This document shows, piece after piece, positions 24,952 to 36,302 of a DNA stretch of 64,000 bases; the first letter of the stretch is position 1, and every line of letters starts with the position of its first letter. This DNA is from Rosellinia necatrix. Lineage: Eukaryota; Ascomycota; Sordariomycetes; Xylariales; Xylariaceae. The notes below the pieces were generated by a model. It worked only from the letters and a program-made list of their open reading frames with translations. It had not been told where the DNA came from and ran no database searches. Both the position numbers and the translations under genes were made by a program. The stretch is taken from contig JAGYVD010000008.1 in assembly GCA_021209875.1 (NCBI GenBank), forward strand, positions 744,001-808,000. The letters are read 5' to 3'.

Positions 24952-25718
24952 GGTACTAGATGAGAAAAAACGAGGCGTGATGGGGTGAACTTAAGCGTCT
25001 GGTGACGAATCAAGGCTAATTGCAGGCGTGTGGATGTGTAACCTGTTATGTCGTGTGGTGGTAGCATCGTCGAGGTGAAGCTTTATAATATAATCGATGT
25101 CATCGCTTTGAATATGGGCCTGGCATCTCATCTCTATCCGGCGGGTCTATGGCAAGGGTTCAATTCAATGACTAATGAGTCCCATGATTGAGCTATCTCG
25201 AGGGATGGCATGTAAAGAAGCACCATATTGGTATATCTGATTAATAATTCATCATCGGTCTGCGATATGCTAGTGTTATAAGTGCCTCGGGTGGGTCAAA
25301 GGTTTCCCTCGGTCTTTGGCATGTTGACTTTCACGATAATGGAATCTACCCAGAATGACGACGTGATTACTTGGTAACGCCGATGGGTGTTCTCTCTTGT
25401 TTGCGCATAAGGATCTGGGCTGACTAATTATTAGAGCTAGCTTCTCTCATTTGGGTGTATAGAGCACATAGCATCTCGAACAAGAGCTGCTTACGAATCC
25501 GGAGAGCGCAAATAGGAATACCTACAAAAAGTGGGCACCGATCCCTCCTTCATGCCAGGAAAGCTTTATATGTGTTTCGATCTCGTGATTCGTGAGTAAT
25601 TCATCCATATGGGTCGATGAGGGATCCCGAATTGTGTCCATACTTGACACGCCTGTGATCTAAAAGCCACCGCTTCATCCTAATCTCACCCCACCTTCAA
25701 ATCAAATCGTATTGTTCT
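24952..25718. other. Intergenic between cupin and RNPS1-like gene (unit 2)
   Basis: Counterpart of 17261-18025. It would hold the cupin promoter region and the 3' flank of the RNPS1-like gene. Nothing else was recognised. Confidence 0.4.
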
Positions 25719-26730
25719 TCACCTGTGAGGCCTTTCTGGACTGCGAGTGCGGCTACGCCCACGCTCGCTATCATAGCTGGGACTGCGACGACGCTCACGG
25801 TTCACATCGTAATTATCATGACTCTCTCGTCGTCCACCACGGCGTCTCGGGGGGCGATCGAGACCGAGACCCGTACGACTCCGAGCGACTACGGTTACGG
25901 CGGGAAGGTGGCGACCGAGATCGCGAGTAGGACCTTGGTCGATAGGTATCGAAATTGTCACGGCCTGATCGTCCAGGGCGCTGAGGTGAGCGATTGCCCC
26001 TGGTACCGCCGAAACCGGACCCTCTCCCACTGCCCCCCTCCACCTGCGCCACGGCCCGGACCGCCTCGAAAGGATGGGCCAGGGTTTCGGGGATCAATAT
26101 TTGCGCCTCGACTGGCGGTCGGTGGGGATGGGTCGAATTTCCGGCGGGGTAGGACAATAGAAACGTTGATGATGGCGCCGTCGAGGGTAGCCTCGTGCAT
26201 AGATGCGATGGCAGCTTCGGCATCGGCCTCATTCACGTATAGGATATAGGCTGTGCCCCGGTTATGGCCGACTGCGACGTGGCAATATCAGCCATGGTCA
26301 CGGGTGGAGGATGAGGATGGCTGATGCACGGGACTTACACTGGCGGCTCATGGGGAGGTCGAGATCGCGGATCGTGCCGTATTGGCCGAAGATCTCGTAT
26401 AGATGTTCCTCGTTGATCGTCTTCGATAGCTTCTCGACGACGATCTAATCACGTCAGCAAGTTGAGCGTAGTGGCTTAGGTATAGCGGTGGTGGTGGCGC
26501 CTTACCTTGGTGCTTCCTCGCAGAGGGCTGCGGCTCTCGCCGCGGCCACGGCTGGGGCTTCGGCTCTCTGGGGAGCGGTAGTTGCCATTGTTGTTGCTGG
26601 CCTGGGCGGGGGGTGGTGATGCGCTCGAGTAACGACGGCGGCGGGGAGACGGCGAGGCGGAGTAACGCGACGGCGGCGTCGGTGAACGCGAAGCGTTGCG
26701 ACCGTCGCGAGAAGGCGACTGGTAGTCCAT
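25719..26730 (-). CDS. RNPS1-like RRM/RS splicing factor, frameshifted in assembly
   Basis: Exons 26730-26506, 26444-26339 and 26271-25719 (introns 61 and 67 bp). An SR-rich N-terminus (SPSRDGRNASRSPTPPSR) leads into one RRM: IVVEKLSKTINEEHLYEIFG (RNP2 side) and LPMSRQFGHNRGTAYILYV (RNP1 side), ending in NVSIVLPRRKF. This pattern is that of fungal RNPS1, a nuclear splicing activator and peripheral exon-junction (ASAP/PSAP) factor. After the RRM a Gly/Arg linker and RS tail follow, but they lie in three successive frames. Reading continues smoothly only if the C6 run at 26033-26038 and the G6 run at 25849-25854 were each one base shorter. As assembled the frame stops at 25958. An alternative upstream ATG lies at 26745. 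The tail is duplicated at 18026-18219. Confidence 0.85.
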
Positions 26731-27577
26731 CTCGGCGTGATGCATGGACAGGTAGGTAACTCGGGGACGTGCCGACTCGGGAAAGATTATTCGAATGACG
26801 AGATGCCGCGGCCAGATGCGATGCAATGCGACGTAGGAGTGCTGTGTGGGAGTGCTGTGTGGGAGTGCTGTGTGGGAATGCTGTGTGGTGCTTTCAACGA
26901 GTCAACGATGCAACCAAAGGCGGCGCCTTTTCTGTTGGTGGCTTCAGGCGCAGTCGCGCTAAAGGAAAATGAGGCGGATATGGGCGGTCGGTACGGTGAT
27001 GATCAAAGGAAGTGCAGTTAAAACATATTCCGCGGGCTGACTGTCGACTGTGAACAAAAGACTCGGGGGCAGTTTATGCTGCTGTTTGTGATTCGGGAAA
27101 CTCAACCGGAGTTGTAGTTGACAAGGACTTTCGTGAGGAAGCATCCCCAAGCTCATGTCGACTCAGCTTGACAGACCAACTTGTTTGGGTAAAGGTATTT
27201 CTTGGAAGCGGGGACAAATTGTGGACCCCATCAACTTATCGATACGGCAAAGACAAAGAAGGGTGCATCCGAACTGTGCCAAGGCAAGTACCACGTACAT
27301 AAATTACCTACCTAGTAGTAGTAGTAGTAGTAGTAGTATTAACTGTCAGACTAAATTACCTACCTAGGTACTTAGGGGTATCTAGTTATAGGGAAGCGGC
27401 CACTGCCGAATATTCTTTACAGACTAGGCAGTTAGTGTAGTCCTCCTGGGGCATGCTTTGTCAATTCAATTCATACTTTGATTTGCCCACTCAGATCACT
27501 TCGGGTCGTGGGCTATTCGCAACGTAGTACTTTCGACTACCTGGTATGCAGCCGGCCTTTGTGGTGATCTACCTAAA
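26731..27577. other. Intergenic, with minisatellite and TAG microsatellite
   Basis: A 14-bp unit (GTGCTGTGTGGGAG) is repeated nearly four times at about 26836-26888, and a TAG run lies at about 27313-27338. CCTACCTAGGTA-type motifs flank it (27305-27315, 27358-27372). This is the upstream region of the RNPS1-like gene and the downstream region of the MFS gene. No gene was seen. Confidence 0.5.
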
Positions 27578-29475
27578 CTAATACATGTAACGGAAGTTGG
27601 GGTTCTCTCGGTCCGTCAGATCCTCGAAGGCGTGCGTAAGGTTGGCATCCCTGGCCTCCCGAACACCCGCTGCCGCCAAGTCATCGCGCCTCCTGTTCTC
27701 CTTCTTGAGATACCAACGGAAGTAGACTAGGACGAACACCAGGAGCGTATAACAGCCGAGATGGGTCGCGAACGCGATCTGTCATGTGGCAATCAGCAAA
27801 ATAGAACACGCCGCGGGCAACAGGACTGGAAACCCCGACTTACGTGATATTTGGGGGCATCGCGTGAGAGGAATACTTGCGGGCCTAGTCACGCCAGAGG
27901 TTAGCCTTGGTCTCTCTGTACGGGCTTGAGCCCGTAAGAAGGTAAGACGACGGAAGCAGACGTACCGATGGCATTGCCAGTTGCCCAGAAGATGAAATTG
28001 ATGGCGAGGACGATTGACTTCTTTGTCTGACCTCCCACGTTTCGAGACAGCAGGGAGAGCCCTAGCGTCTGGGCCGCCCAGAAAGATAATGTGATGTAAT
28101 ACGCGATCAAGAGGCCTACATGTTGCGAGAAGGTCTCATTTGGGACTGTCAAAAGTAGGATGGTTCCGACGAAAGATCTGCAACCAAACCAAGTTAGCAC
28201 TGTTACACTGTTGGGGGCTTATTGGAAAGGTCTATTAAGAGCATAGTGTCCTAAGAGGCTTACGGAACAACAAAACCCAACGCAACAAGGATATTCTGGT
28301 TGGTTTTCTTTACTAGCCACACTGAACCGAGAAGAACGATGATGATATATGCGCCCAGGACAATGGCTAGGAGCTGCGTTTGAAGGTTACTGAATTTCAG
28401 GTTGGTCGAGATGATGATATTGGCGAACCCGCCGAGACCACTTGTAGGCAGCGTTGTCGTGAGCTGGATTGCAGCATAGCACCACGTCTGCGGGTCAGTG
28501 AGCGCGTCGTACACTTGCTCCCTCTTGAACTCGCGGTTCTGAAGGCCGGTCTGGTTGTCACGGACACGCTCGACCATCAGGCGCTTGTCCTCTTCGGTGA
28601 AACATTTGGCCCGCATGGGCGAATCCGGCATGTAGACGAGAACGAACACGCCGAAGATGACGGAGATGATGCCGTACGAGAGAAACAGCCACTGCCAGGA
28701 TTTAAGAGGCCCGGTGCTGATCAGAGTGAAGAGATATGCCAGCAGCCCACCGACAATCTGTTGTGCTCCGTTCATCATGTACCAGTATGTGACTCTGGCC
28801 GCTTGTTCCTCACGACGATACCACATGGCCGAAAGCACGACGAAGGCCGGCTGGCATGCTGATTCGAATATTCCTAACAGTGTGCGGACCGTCACCAGTC
28901 CGGTGAAGTTGACACAAGCAGCGTGGCTGGCTAGCACAGTCCCCCAAGCAACGATGGAGAACCCTAGGTATTTTGCAATGGGAACGCGGGAGATGATGTA
29001 GTTCTGCGTTGGACGTCGTCAGTAAAATCGTGATATGGCCTGCCGGGCCGTGTTATTGGGGTCTCGTACGCACCTGGGGATATTCCACTACCAAGACGGC
29101 GATGTATACACATGTGGTCAACCAACTGTAGAGCTGGCTAATTTTCCCGTCGGGTGTTAACAAGCCGGTATCTTTAGGTAAGCCCATAATCGAAGAGAAT
29201 GATAATGTGCCTTTATCGATGGCTTGAAGGAAGTAGGTGGCAATCATGATAACCAAGATCCGGCGATCGATCAACGTTCGGAGTCTGTCATTATCCTCGG
29301 GGCTAATATTGACACGGGCTTGCGAGGCATATTTAACAATCTCTTTATCTACCCTATCGATGTGCGTGTGGTCTCCCTTCAATTCGATATCGTCTGCGGC
29401 CGACATAGTCCGACGAGCTTCAATCATCGACTCGGTGGCCGCCTCTTCGCTTTTCCGCGGAGCAGCCGTCGCCAT
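27578..29475 (-). CDS. MFS transporter, allantoate permease-like (ACS family)
   Basis: Five exons on minus, 29475-29074, 29003-28264, 28177-27966, 27884-27844 and 27778-27578, give 531 residues with every phase agreeing. The N-terminus is hydrophilic (~75 residues) and about 12 hydrophobic segments follow. Family marks include the start of TM1 (DRRILVIMIATYFLQAIDKGTL), the loop VEYPQNYIISRVPIAKYLG, RTLLGIFESACQPAFVVLSAMWYRREEQ after TM4 and WQWLFLSYGIISV. These match the anion:cation symporter branch that includes DAL5 allantoate/ureidosuccinate permease and many fungal carboxylate or vitamin carriers. It is expected in the plasma membrane, importing an organic anion with protons. The exact substrate is unknown; the presence of a DUR3-like gene 4 kb away would fit a nitrogen-source role. 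The exon of 41 bp is unusually small but is needed for phase. Confidence 0.85.
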
Positions 29476-30772
29476 TGTGACTATTCGTTAGGAACTGCCT
29501 TCACGGTAGAACAGCCGACGAATAGGAATAAACCAATGTAGCCAAAAGCTAGCGAATGATTGGGGAGTATCAGAACAACAAGAAAACAAGAAAAATGAGA
29601 AAGAGATTCCGAGCAGGCTCCCCCCGTTCCTTAAGTAAGTACTAGGTTGGAACCTTGATAATCCTTGATATGACCATGTGTATGGAGTCCCAATGGTACA
29701 GGAGACTATTCTAATTGTAGTTCACCGCGTGAGCCTCCCCCGGACACTTGGCCTGAAGTACACAATAATACCGGGTTGGCGGTGGCAGGGATCAAAAATA
29801 TGCACACCACACCTTGCCTCGGTGAAAGCCAAACGACATTGACGGCGTGTACGGCACGTGGTGATGGCCGCTTCACGACGCTATCCTCCTTTCATGGATA
29901 TATGGAAGTGCTTTGGAAACGCTCGACTGATCTGAAGGCAATAGTATGATCTATACGACGACAAAATCCCTTCCCCCGGCCCCCGGGAGCTTGGGGATGG
30001 GGTAGCGAGCGGGGAATGAGATATGTTGACCTGGGGTTCTGGGGAAGCGAATCGTCGGGTTGTCGATGTAACTCCCACTTCACGAGCCCCTGCCCGTCGC
30101 TTGCCGAAAAGGTATATATTGGACCGATACACCGAATGTTTAGCGAAGTAGACAGCCTTGACGACCACCCCTTCAACACATCAATCAGGTTGATTTGATT
30201 GTTATGTCTATGCCAACGAAATTCGTCATCTTGCCTGAAAGCCTCTCCCCAGCTAGCTCCACTGGAACTGAAGGATCCGGTCTCGACAAAGGGTAGCTCG
30301 GTACAATGCCCCCCCGAATCACATCTTACACGAAAACCGGTGATTATCCACCAAAGACCATGTGGGATCCAACACCACTAGTCACCGTGGCTTACCGTTA
30401 TTCATACGAATGCGGGGACGCTCGGCCCTTGCTGACCCCCTCTCCTCCTCTGCCCAGATCTCAACTCCTGCTAGGCAGTGGAGTGTCTCGGCGAATGCCG
30501 GACGACAATTGCCATGCTACGCTGTATTGTAACGATGATGGTAGGATATAGAGGCTGAATGCATTGATTGTAGCATGCCGTGGAAAGGGAAGACTAACCA
30601 GACTTGTCCGAGATTTAGAGACAAGAGAGTAGTTCTCCAGGACCAGACTATAACAATCAATAACGACGACACATCAATCCCCTCACTTTGACAATCCACG
30701 GCGTATTTTTATTTTATTTTTAATTTAATTTGATTTAATTCTTTTTCGGAATACACTTCGCGCGGGAAAAAA
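29476..30772. other. Intergenic between MFS and GH105 genes
   Basis: A divergent promoter region of 1.3 kb serving the MFS gene (minus) and the GH105 gene (plus). An AT-rich T/A tract precedes the GH105 start (about 30703-30740). Short open frames only, and no gene recognised. A shared bidirectional promoter is possible but the distance is large. Confidence 0.4.
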
Positions 30773-31900
30773 ATGCCAGCTGAAGTCCACGGTTTCAAGG
30801 CGAGCGAGATCCACGCCAAGATCCGTCTCCTAATCGACGGGCTGGTCAACATCAAGGACAAGTCGGGGGAGTTCCTGATGACGCTGGCGGACGGGCGGGT
30901 GATCGACACGAAGGGGTGGGACGACTGGGAGTGGACGCACGGGATCGGGCTGAACGGTATCTGGGCGTACTACGCGCTGACGGGGGAGGCGCGGTACCTG
31001 GGGATTATCGAGGACTGGTTCGCGGCGCGGGCGGCGGCCGGCGGGACGACCAAGAACATCAACACGATGGCAGCGCTCTGGGCGCTGGCGCACGTGTACG
31101 AGAAAACGGGCAACGCCGCGTACCTGCCGTGGCTCGACGGCTGGGCCGAGTGGGCGTACCACGACCTCGGCCGCACCCGCCACGGCGGCATGCAGCACAT
31201 CACCTACCTCGAGGACAATGACCAGCAGCTCTGGGACGACACGTTGATGATGACCGTCATGCCGCTGGCCAAGATCGGCCAGCTGCTGCGGCGCCCGCAC
31301 TACGTCGACGAGGCGAGGCGCCAGTTCCTGCTGCACCTGCAGTACCTGTTCGACGCTCAGACGGGCCTGTTCTTCCACGGCTGGACCTTCGTCGAGGGCG
31401 GTGTCGGGCACAACTTCGCGCGCGCCCGCTGGGCCCGGGGTAACGCCTGGCTGACCATGGCCATCCCGGACTTCCTGGAACTGCTGGACCTGGGGCCCGG
31501 AGACCCGCTGCGCGCGCACCTGACCGGCACTCTGGACGCGCAGTGCGCGGCGCTCGCGCGGCTGCAGAGCCCGGCCTCGGGCCTCTGGCGCACGCTCCTC
31601 GACCACCCGGAGGACGAAGGGTCGTATCCCGAGGCCAGCGCCACCGCCGGGTTCGCCTTCGGGATCCTGAAAGCCCAGCGCAAGCGGTACGTCGGCCGTG
31701 AGTACGAGGCCGTCGCGCTGCGGGCGATCCGGGGTGTTCTGGATAATATCGACGCTGACGGCGAGCTGCTGAACACCTCGTTCGGCACCGGCATGGGCCG
31801 CGACCTGCAGCACTACAAGGACATCCCCATCACGAGCATGCCGTACGGGCAGGCCATGGCTATCATGGCCCTCGTCGAATTCTTGCGGGTATTCATATGA
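30773..31900 (+). CDS. GH105 unsaturated rhamnogalacturonyl/glucuronyl hydrolase-like protein
   Basis: Single exon of 375 codons, starting with an ATG preceded by an A-run, a good fungal start context. The (alpha/alpha)6-barrel family marks are present: WEWTHGIGLNG, the aspartate pair WDDTLMM (Asp155/156, the position of the catalytic Asp of YteR-type enzymes), ARWARGNAWLTMA and SMPYGQAMAIMAL at the end. Such enzymes remove the unsaturated uronic acid left at the end of pectin fragments after lyase action. No signal peptide is visible, so it is probably intracellular and acts on imported oligosaccharides. The gene has no intron and its codons end overwhelmingly in G or C, unlike the genes around it. 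This may reflect transfer or strong expression. Long antisense frames over it are by-products of that composition. Confidence 0.85.
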   Translation: MPAEVHGFKASEIHAKIRLLIDGLVNIKDKSGEFLMTLADGRVIDTKGWDDWEWTHGIGLNGIWAYYALTGEARYLGIIEDWFAARAAAGGTTKNINTMAALWALAHVYEKTGNAAYLPWLDGWAEWAYHDLGRTRHGGMQHITYLEDNDQQLWDDTLMMTVMPLAKIGQLLRRPHYVDEARRQFLLHLQYLFDAQTGLFFHGWTFVEGGVGHNFARARWARGNAWLTMAIPDFLELLDLGPGDPLRAHLTGTLDAQCAALARLQSPASGLWRTLLDHPEDEGSYPEASATAGFAFGILKAQRKRYVGREYEAVALRAIRGVLDNIDADGELLNTSFGTGMGRDLQHYKDIPITSMPYGQAMAIMALVEFLRVFI

Positions 31901-33139
31901 TGGATGGGTGGATGATCTACCGGCGCCAAACTCTGTCGGTATTATTCATCTGCTCCGAGACAAACTTTGGCAACTCGCATAGCTGTCTTACACTACAATT
32001 GTGCGGGGTTTTACGGGGGTTGGTCAGCCAGCATCCCCCTGTTGGTTCATCCCACATGCAGGAAAGATACCCTGGATCTTTGCATGGTCGAGTGAATGGG
32101 ATGGCCTGGTGTGTCGAACGATCAAAATCAACATACTTGGTGGTGCTCAACGCCCCGAGCTGGGAAGGAGAGTAGGCTGGCTGTAATGGATTATGAAATA
32201 AAGACAGTAGGACCAACTAACCATCAGGTAGTTAACCAGTTTATATAAATATATATACCAACAGCACGAATCAAAAACGTTTCAAGTATACGCTCGGTTT
32301 TTAAGTGAAGATGAGAGTGACCAATTTCCATTTTCAATAGTAACGATAACGTTCGCTTCACAGCTGCGAGGGTGTTTTCCTTCGTTTCGTTCTATAACCT
32401 GGGCGTGAGGTATATATGACAGAGAAATTTACTGTTTCACCTTCGGGTGAAACATAAATTGTTGTTTTATTTTTAATTTTTAATTTTTTTAACCATCACC
32501 TTCTCGTCTAATTGACGGGCAGAAACTGCCAATATGTAGGACTTCAGCAGCGCCATCGAGGTCTAATGTGCCCCATCTTCCATCTCCCACTTTGTAGTTA
32601 CCGCCAACTTGGGCAACCCCCCTCGATGTTGCCGGGGTAGCCATTCCGGCAACGGAATCGGACTGATAACGATATCTCCGCCACGTCCCCGGCCAAAGAC
32701 AATCCCTTATCTACGCCCGTGGCCAGCCATGCATGCAGACCCGTGATTGGCTGTGATCTCATTTATCCAGGTTTCTGCTTACAGTTGTCTAACGGTCATG
32801 GAATTTCATCTGACCACCTGCCCTGGGGGGCTTCAATGATATGATAAGATAAAAGAAAGGGAAGAGAGAGGCGTCGGGGTGTGTTAGCTTCTCCACAATC
32901 GTCGTAGGTAATACCTCAACCTACCTTGGGCAAATGCAAACTCGCACGCCTTCCACAGCCCGGTTCATGCATGACGATGCTTTTGCGTGCTACGGTGGTA
33001 TGAGGCTGGGTGAACGACCTGCCACCCCCGTTCCACGTATCTTAGATTGCCTACTGTCTCAGCTGGTCACTCGCTCACTTACTCACTCACTCACTCACTC
33101 ACATGGAACTAACGAATGTAACGAGACGGAGGGAACTGG

Positions 33140-33174
<35 letters not shown>

Positions 33175-33775
33175 ATCACATCGTCCCACGCTTCGAACGA
33201 CGTCCCGCCTGCCGCAGAAGTCGATCTTCTATCTCGTCTCGCCTTATCAAGGTTACATCCCGTGCGACACCCCAAGAAACTCCTTATCGACGACCAATCC
33301 GATGACTCCGCCTGTCGACGGCCGCGCCGTGATCGAGAGCTCGCCCCACGAAACTATGGGTTTCAGCCGGGTCTGATGCCCACGCCCATGGCGTCGAGCA
33401 GCGTGTATCCGGGCCAGCTAAATAGGGAGCACTAATGCCGAGAAAGTGCTGGCGTTTCCTTTGCATGTCTTGGATTTGGGCCGTAGAGTTCGGGCGTACT
33501 AGATCTAGTGTGGGGTGATCGACTTGTCTGTGCATAGATATATAGGTAGTTGTTCGGTTAGTTATCTCAATCGTAGAATTATTATATATAAGTATAAAAT
33601 TTGCGGCAATGTGATGACTGAACCGGGATTCACCATTCTTCGGTACCCACGGAAACTCTTTCATAATAGCGTCATAACTAGGCTGACGACCCCTAATACA
33701 GCTAAGGGGCATAAATAAATACGGCAACCGTCGTACTTCTTATCTGGTCCTCCCTTGAGGACCTTGTTGGCCATC
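31901..33775. other. Intergenic with microsatellites
   Basis: An ACTC run lies at about 33067-33102 and a (GGCA)n run of about nine units at 33138-33174. An AT-rich tract is at 32460-32495. No exon chain was found. The right end is the promoter region of the DUR3-like gene. Confidence 0.5.
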
Positions 33776-36184
33776 ATGGACGGGACGACAGCGGGTGCCC
33801 CTCTTGGGCAGGGTGTCGGATATGGCATCGTTCTCGGCCTGGGCTTCGCCTTTGCTCTAGGCATGGTAAGAAGCACCGCGTCGGAAGCTGAGCAGATGGC
33901 CATCTAACCTCTAGGCCTAGATTCTCGTTACCTTCATCCTCAAGCGGTACAACTCGGAACTCCAAACATCGGAGATGTTCAACACGGCCGGACGGACGGT
34001 GAAGAGCGGTCTCGTAGGTTCCGCTGTCGTGTCCTCTTGGACCTGGGCGGCCACGCTACTTCAGAGCTCCGGCGTCTGTTACCGGTACGGCGTGTCTGGG
34101 CCGTTCTGGTACGCCTCGGGAGCGACCGTTCAGATTCTCCTCTTCGCCACTCTAGCCATCGAACTGAAACGGCGAGCGCCCAATGCCCATACCTTCCTTG
34201 AGGTGTAGGTACCCTTGCTGTGGTCGCAATTGAACGATACTGATGATAATCGGGCTGAAACAGGATTAAAGCGAGATATGGCACTATTGCCCACCTCGTA
34301 TTTATGGTATTTGGTCTCGTGACGAATATCCTCGTCAGCTTGATGCTTGTCGTGGGTGGTTCAGCTACCGTGAGCGCCCTGACGGGAATGCACACCATCG
34401 CCGCCATATATCTGTTGCCCGTCGGGGTCATCGCGTACACGATGGTCGGTGGATTGAAGGCAACGATTCTAACCGATTGGATTCACACCTTTATATTGCT
34501 GATTATCATCATCGTCTTCTCTCTCACTGCATATGCCACCTCTGACGTCCTTGGATCGCCCTCTGCTGTTTATGATCGTTTGGTCGAGGCAGCGGCGGCC
34601 CATCCCGTTGACGGCAATGCTCAAGGAAGCTATCTAACGATGCGTAAGTGATTCATCTGCCCCTTTCGCTGGGGCTGGTTCTTATTCCTCTCTGTAAGTG
34701 AGCACTGCACGATGGCAACTGTGCGCTGACACTTGGCTTGGCATCGTAGGCTCAACGGAAGGAGTCATCTTCTTCGTGATTAATATCGTGGGAAATTTCG
34801 GAACCGTGTTTCTGGATAACGGTTATTATAATAAAGCGATAGCTGCGTCGCCTATCCATGCGCTTCCGGGTTACATCTTGGGTGGCCTGAGTTGGTTTGC
34901 GATTCCTTGGTTAACCGCCACAACGATGGGCCTTTCGGCGCTCGCCCTGGAGAACACACCGGCATTCCCAACGTATCCCAATCGGATGTCAGAGGAGGAA
35001 ATATCGGCCGGTTTAGTTCTCCCATACGCAGCTGTGGCCCTGCTTGGCCGAGGCGGCGCGATAGGGACGCTGTTGATCGTCTTTCTTGCCGTTACTTCCG
35101 CCGCCTCCTCTGAGCTTATCGCTGTGTCCTCGATCTTCACGTATGACCTGTATCGAACCTACTTCAAGCCAGAAGCCAGTGGGAGGCGCCTTATCTACAT
35201 GTCGCATGTCATTGTCTTCGCGTATGCGTTGTTTATCTCAACGTTCTCGGTGGGCCTCTGGTATGCCGGTATCTCGATGGGCTACCTCTACTTGCTCATG
35301 GGCTGTATCATCTCATCGGCAGTGATACCGGCTACCTTGACGCTGGTGTGGTCGGGGCAGAACAAATGGGCTGCTGCTTTATCACCCCCTCTCGGTCTTG
35401 CCTTTGCGCTGACCGCATGGCTCGTCACAGCGTCTAAAGAGTGTGGTACTCTTGATGTGGCCTGTACTGGGTCAAATAACCCCATGCTTGCTGGGAATGG
35501 TAAAACCACCGATTATCTAGGTATTGGTATTCCGGGGATGAGCTGACGCGCCAGTAGTTACCGCACTACTATCACCAGTAGTACTGATCCCCATATTCAC
35601 TTTGATATTTGGCTTCGTAGGTTCTACCTTCCCCGTGAAATACTGTGTCAATGCGGCAGAGCTGACTTGATTTTGTTTAGGATAAATATGACTGGAAGTC
35701 AATGATGCAGATTCGCCGAGCAGATGATCACGACGTAGCGGATGCGGCGGGCGTTGATCTGGAACAGACAGTCGACGGGCGCGTGGACACGGAGGAGGCA
35801 TTCCAGGACGAGCAAACCAAGCTCCTGCGTGCGAGCAAGATAGCCAAGTGGACGACGATCGGGATGACTCTGGCTTTCCTGGTCCTGTGGCCGTTCCCCC
35901 TATACGGCTCGTCATATGTCTTCTCCAAGCCCTTCTTCACGGGATGGGTTACGGTCGGTATTATCTGGATATTTGGGTCGTTTGGTGCCGTTGGCCTATT
36001 CCCCGTCTTCGAGGGACGCCATACTCTCAGGCACACGGCTAGATCTATATACTTGGACCTCTCGGGCAAGAAACACCCCAGGACAATCCATGCCGAGAGG
36101 AGGGCGATGGACGAGAAGCCTTCATCCGGGTCCGACGTGCCTTCAAAGAAGGATTCCGCCACGATTGATGAAGAACGATTGTGA
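33776..36184 (+). CDS. DUR3-like urea/polyamine transporter (sodium:solute symporter family)
   Basis: Six exons, 33776-33865, 33921-34204, 34264-34643, 34750-35499, 35555-35616 and 35681-36184, give 689 residues; introns are 55, 59, 106, 55 and 64 bp. All phases close. Landmarks of fungal DUR3: [20 protein letters not shown] at the N-terminus, [79 protein letters not shown] and [16 protein letters not shown], which is formed across intron 4. About 15 membrane helices are expected. Members bring urea, and in some cases polyamines, into the cell with a cation. In fungi it is normally controlled by nitrogen catabolite repression; GATA sites were not analysed. The C-terminal ~90 residues are hydrophilic and charged. 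Confidence 0.9.
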
Positions 36185-36228
36185 CATCTGGATAGTTATA
36201 AGTATTTACGAGCCGAAGCCGGAGCTGG

Positions 36229-36302
36229 GTGTAAGTAGTGGGCGTAAGTAGTGGGTGTAAGTAGTGGGTGTAAGTAGTGGGTGTAAGTAGTGGGTGTAAG
36301 TA
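36229..36302 (+). repeat. 13-bp tandem repeat just after the DUR3-like gene
   Basis: Nearly six copies of a 13-bp unit, GTGTAAGTAGTGG, with one C variant in the second copy, begin 45 bp after the stop codon. The array lies in the probable 3' untranslated region, and each unit contains GTAAGT. Confidence 0.8.

Larger units (their letters stand above)
18220..25915 (+). repeat. Tandem segmental duplication, unit 2 (~7.70 kb)
   Basis: Near-identical second copy of 10563-18219. The offset grows from 7654 to 7696 bp along the unit because of small insertions, almost all in homopolymers or microsatellites. Examples are A6 versus A5 near 10866, T16 versus T13 near 12914, one extra CA, longer A and T runs at 21787-21920 and 22283-22318, an extra G at 22240 and at 23975, and an extra CT near 25394. 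Only one clear substitution-like change was noticed (near 11235/18889). Unit 2 continues into the intact 5' part of the RNPS1-like gene. Confidence 0.95.

Noticed and set aside
30830..31813. 327-codon minus-strand open frame opposite the GH105 gene
   Set aside because: A by-product of the high GC third positions of the GH105 gene; low-complexity Arg/Val/Pro/Gln composition and no motif.
33067..33174. Possible CRISPR-like or regulatory array (ACTC and GGCA repeats)
   Set aside because: Plain tetranucleotide microsatellites without spacers; CRISPR arrays are not expected in fungi.
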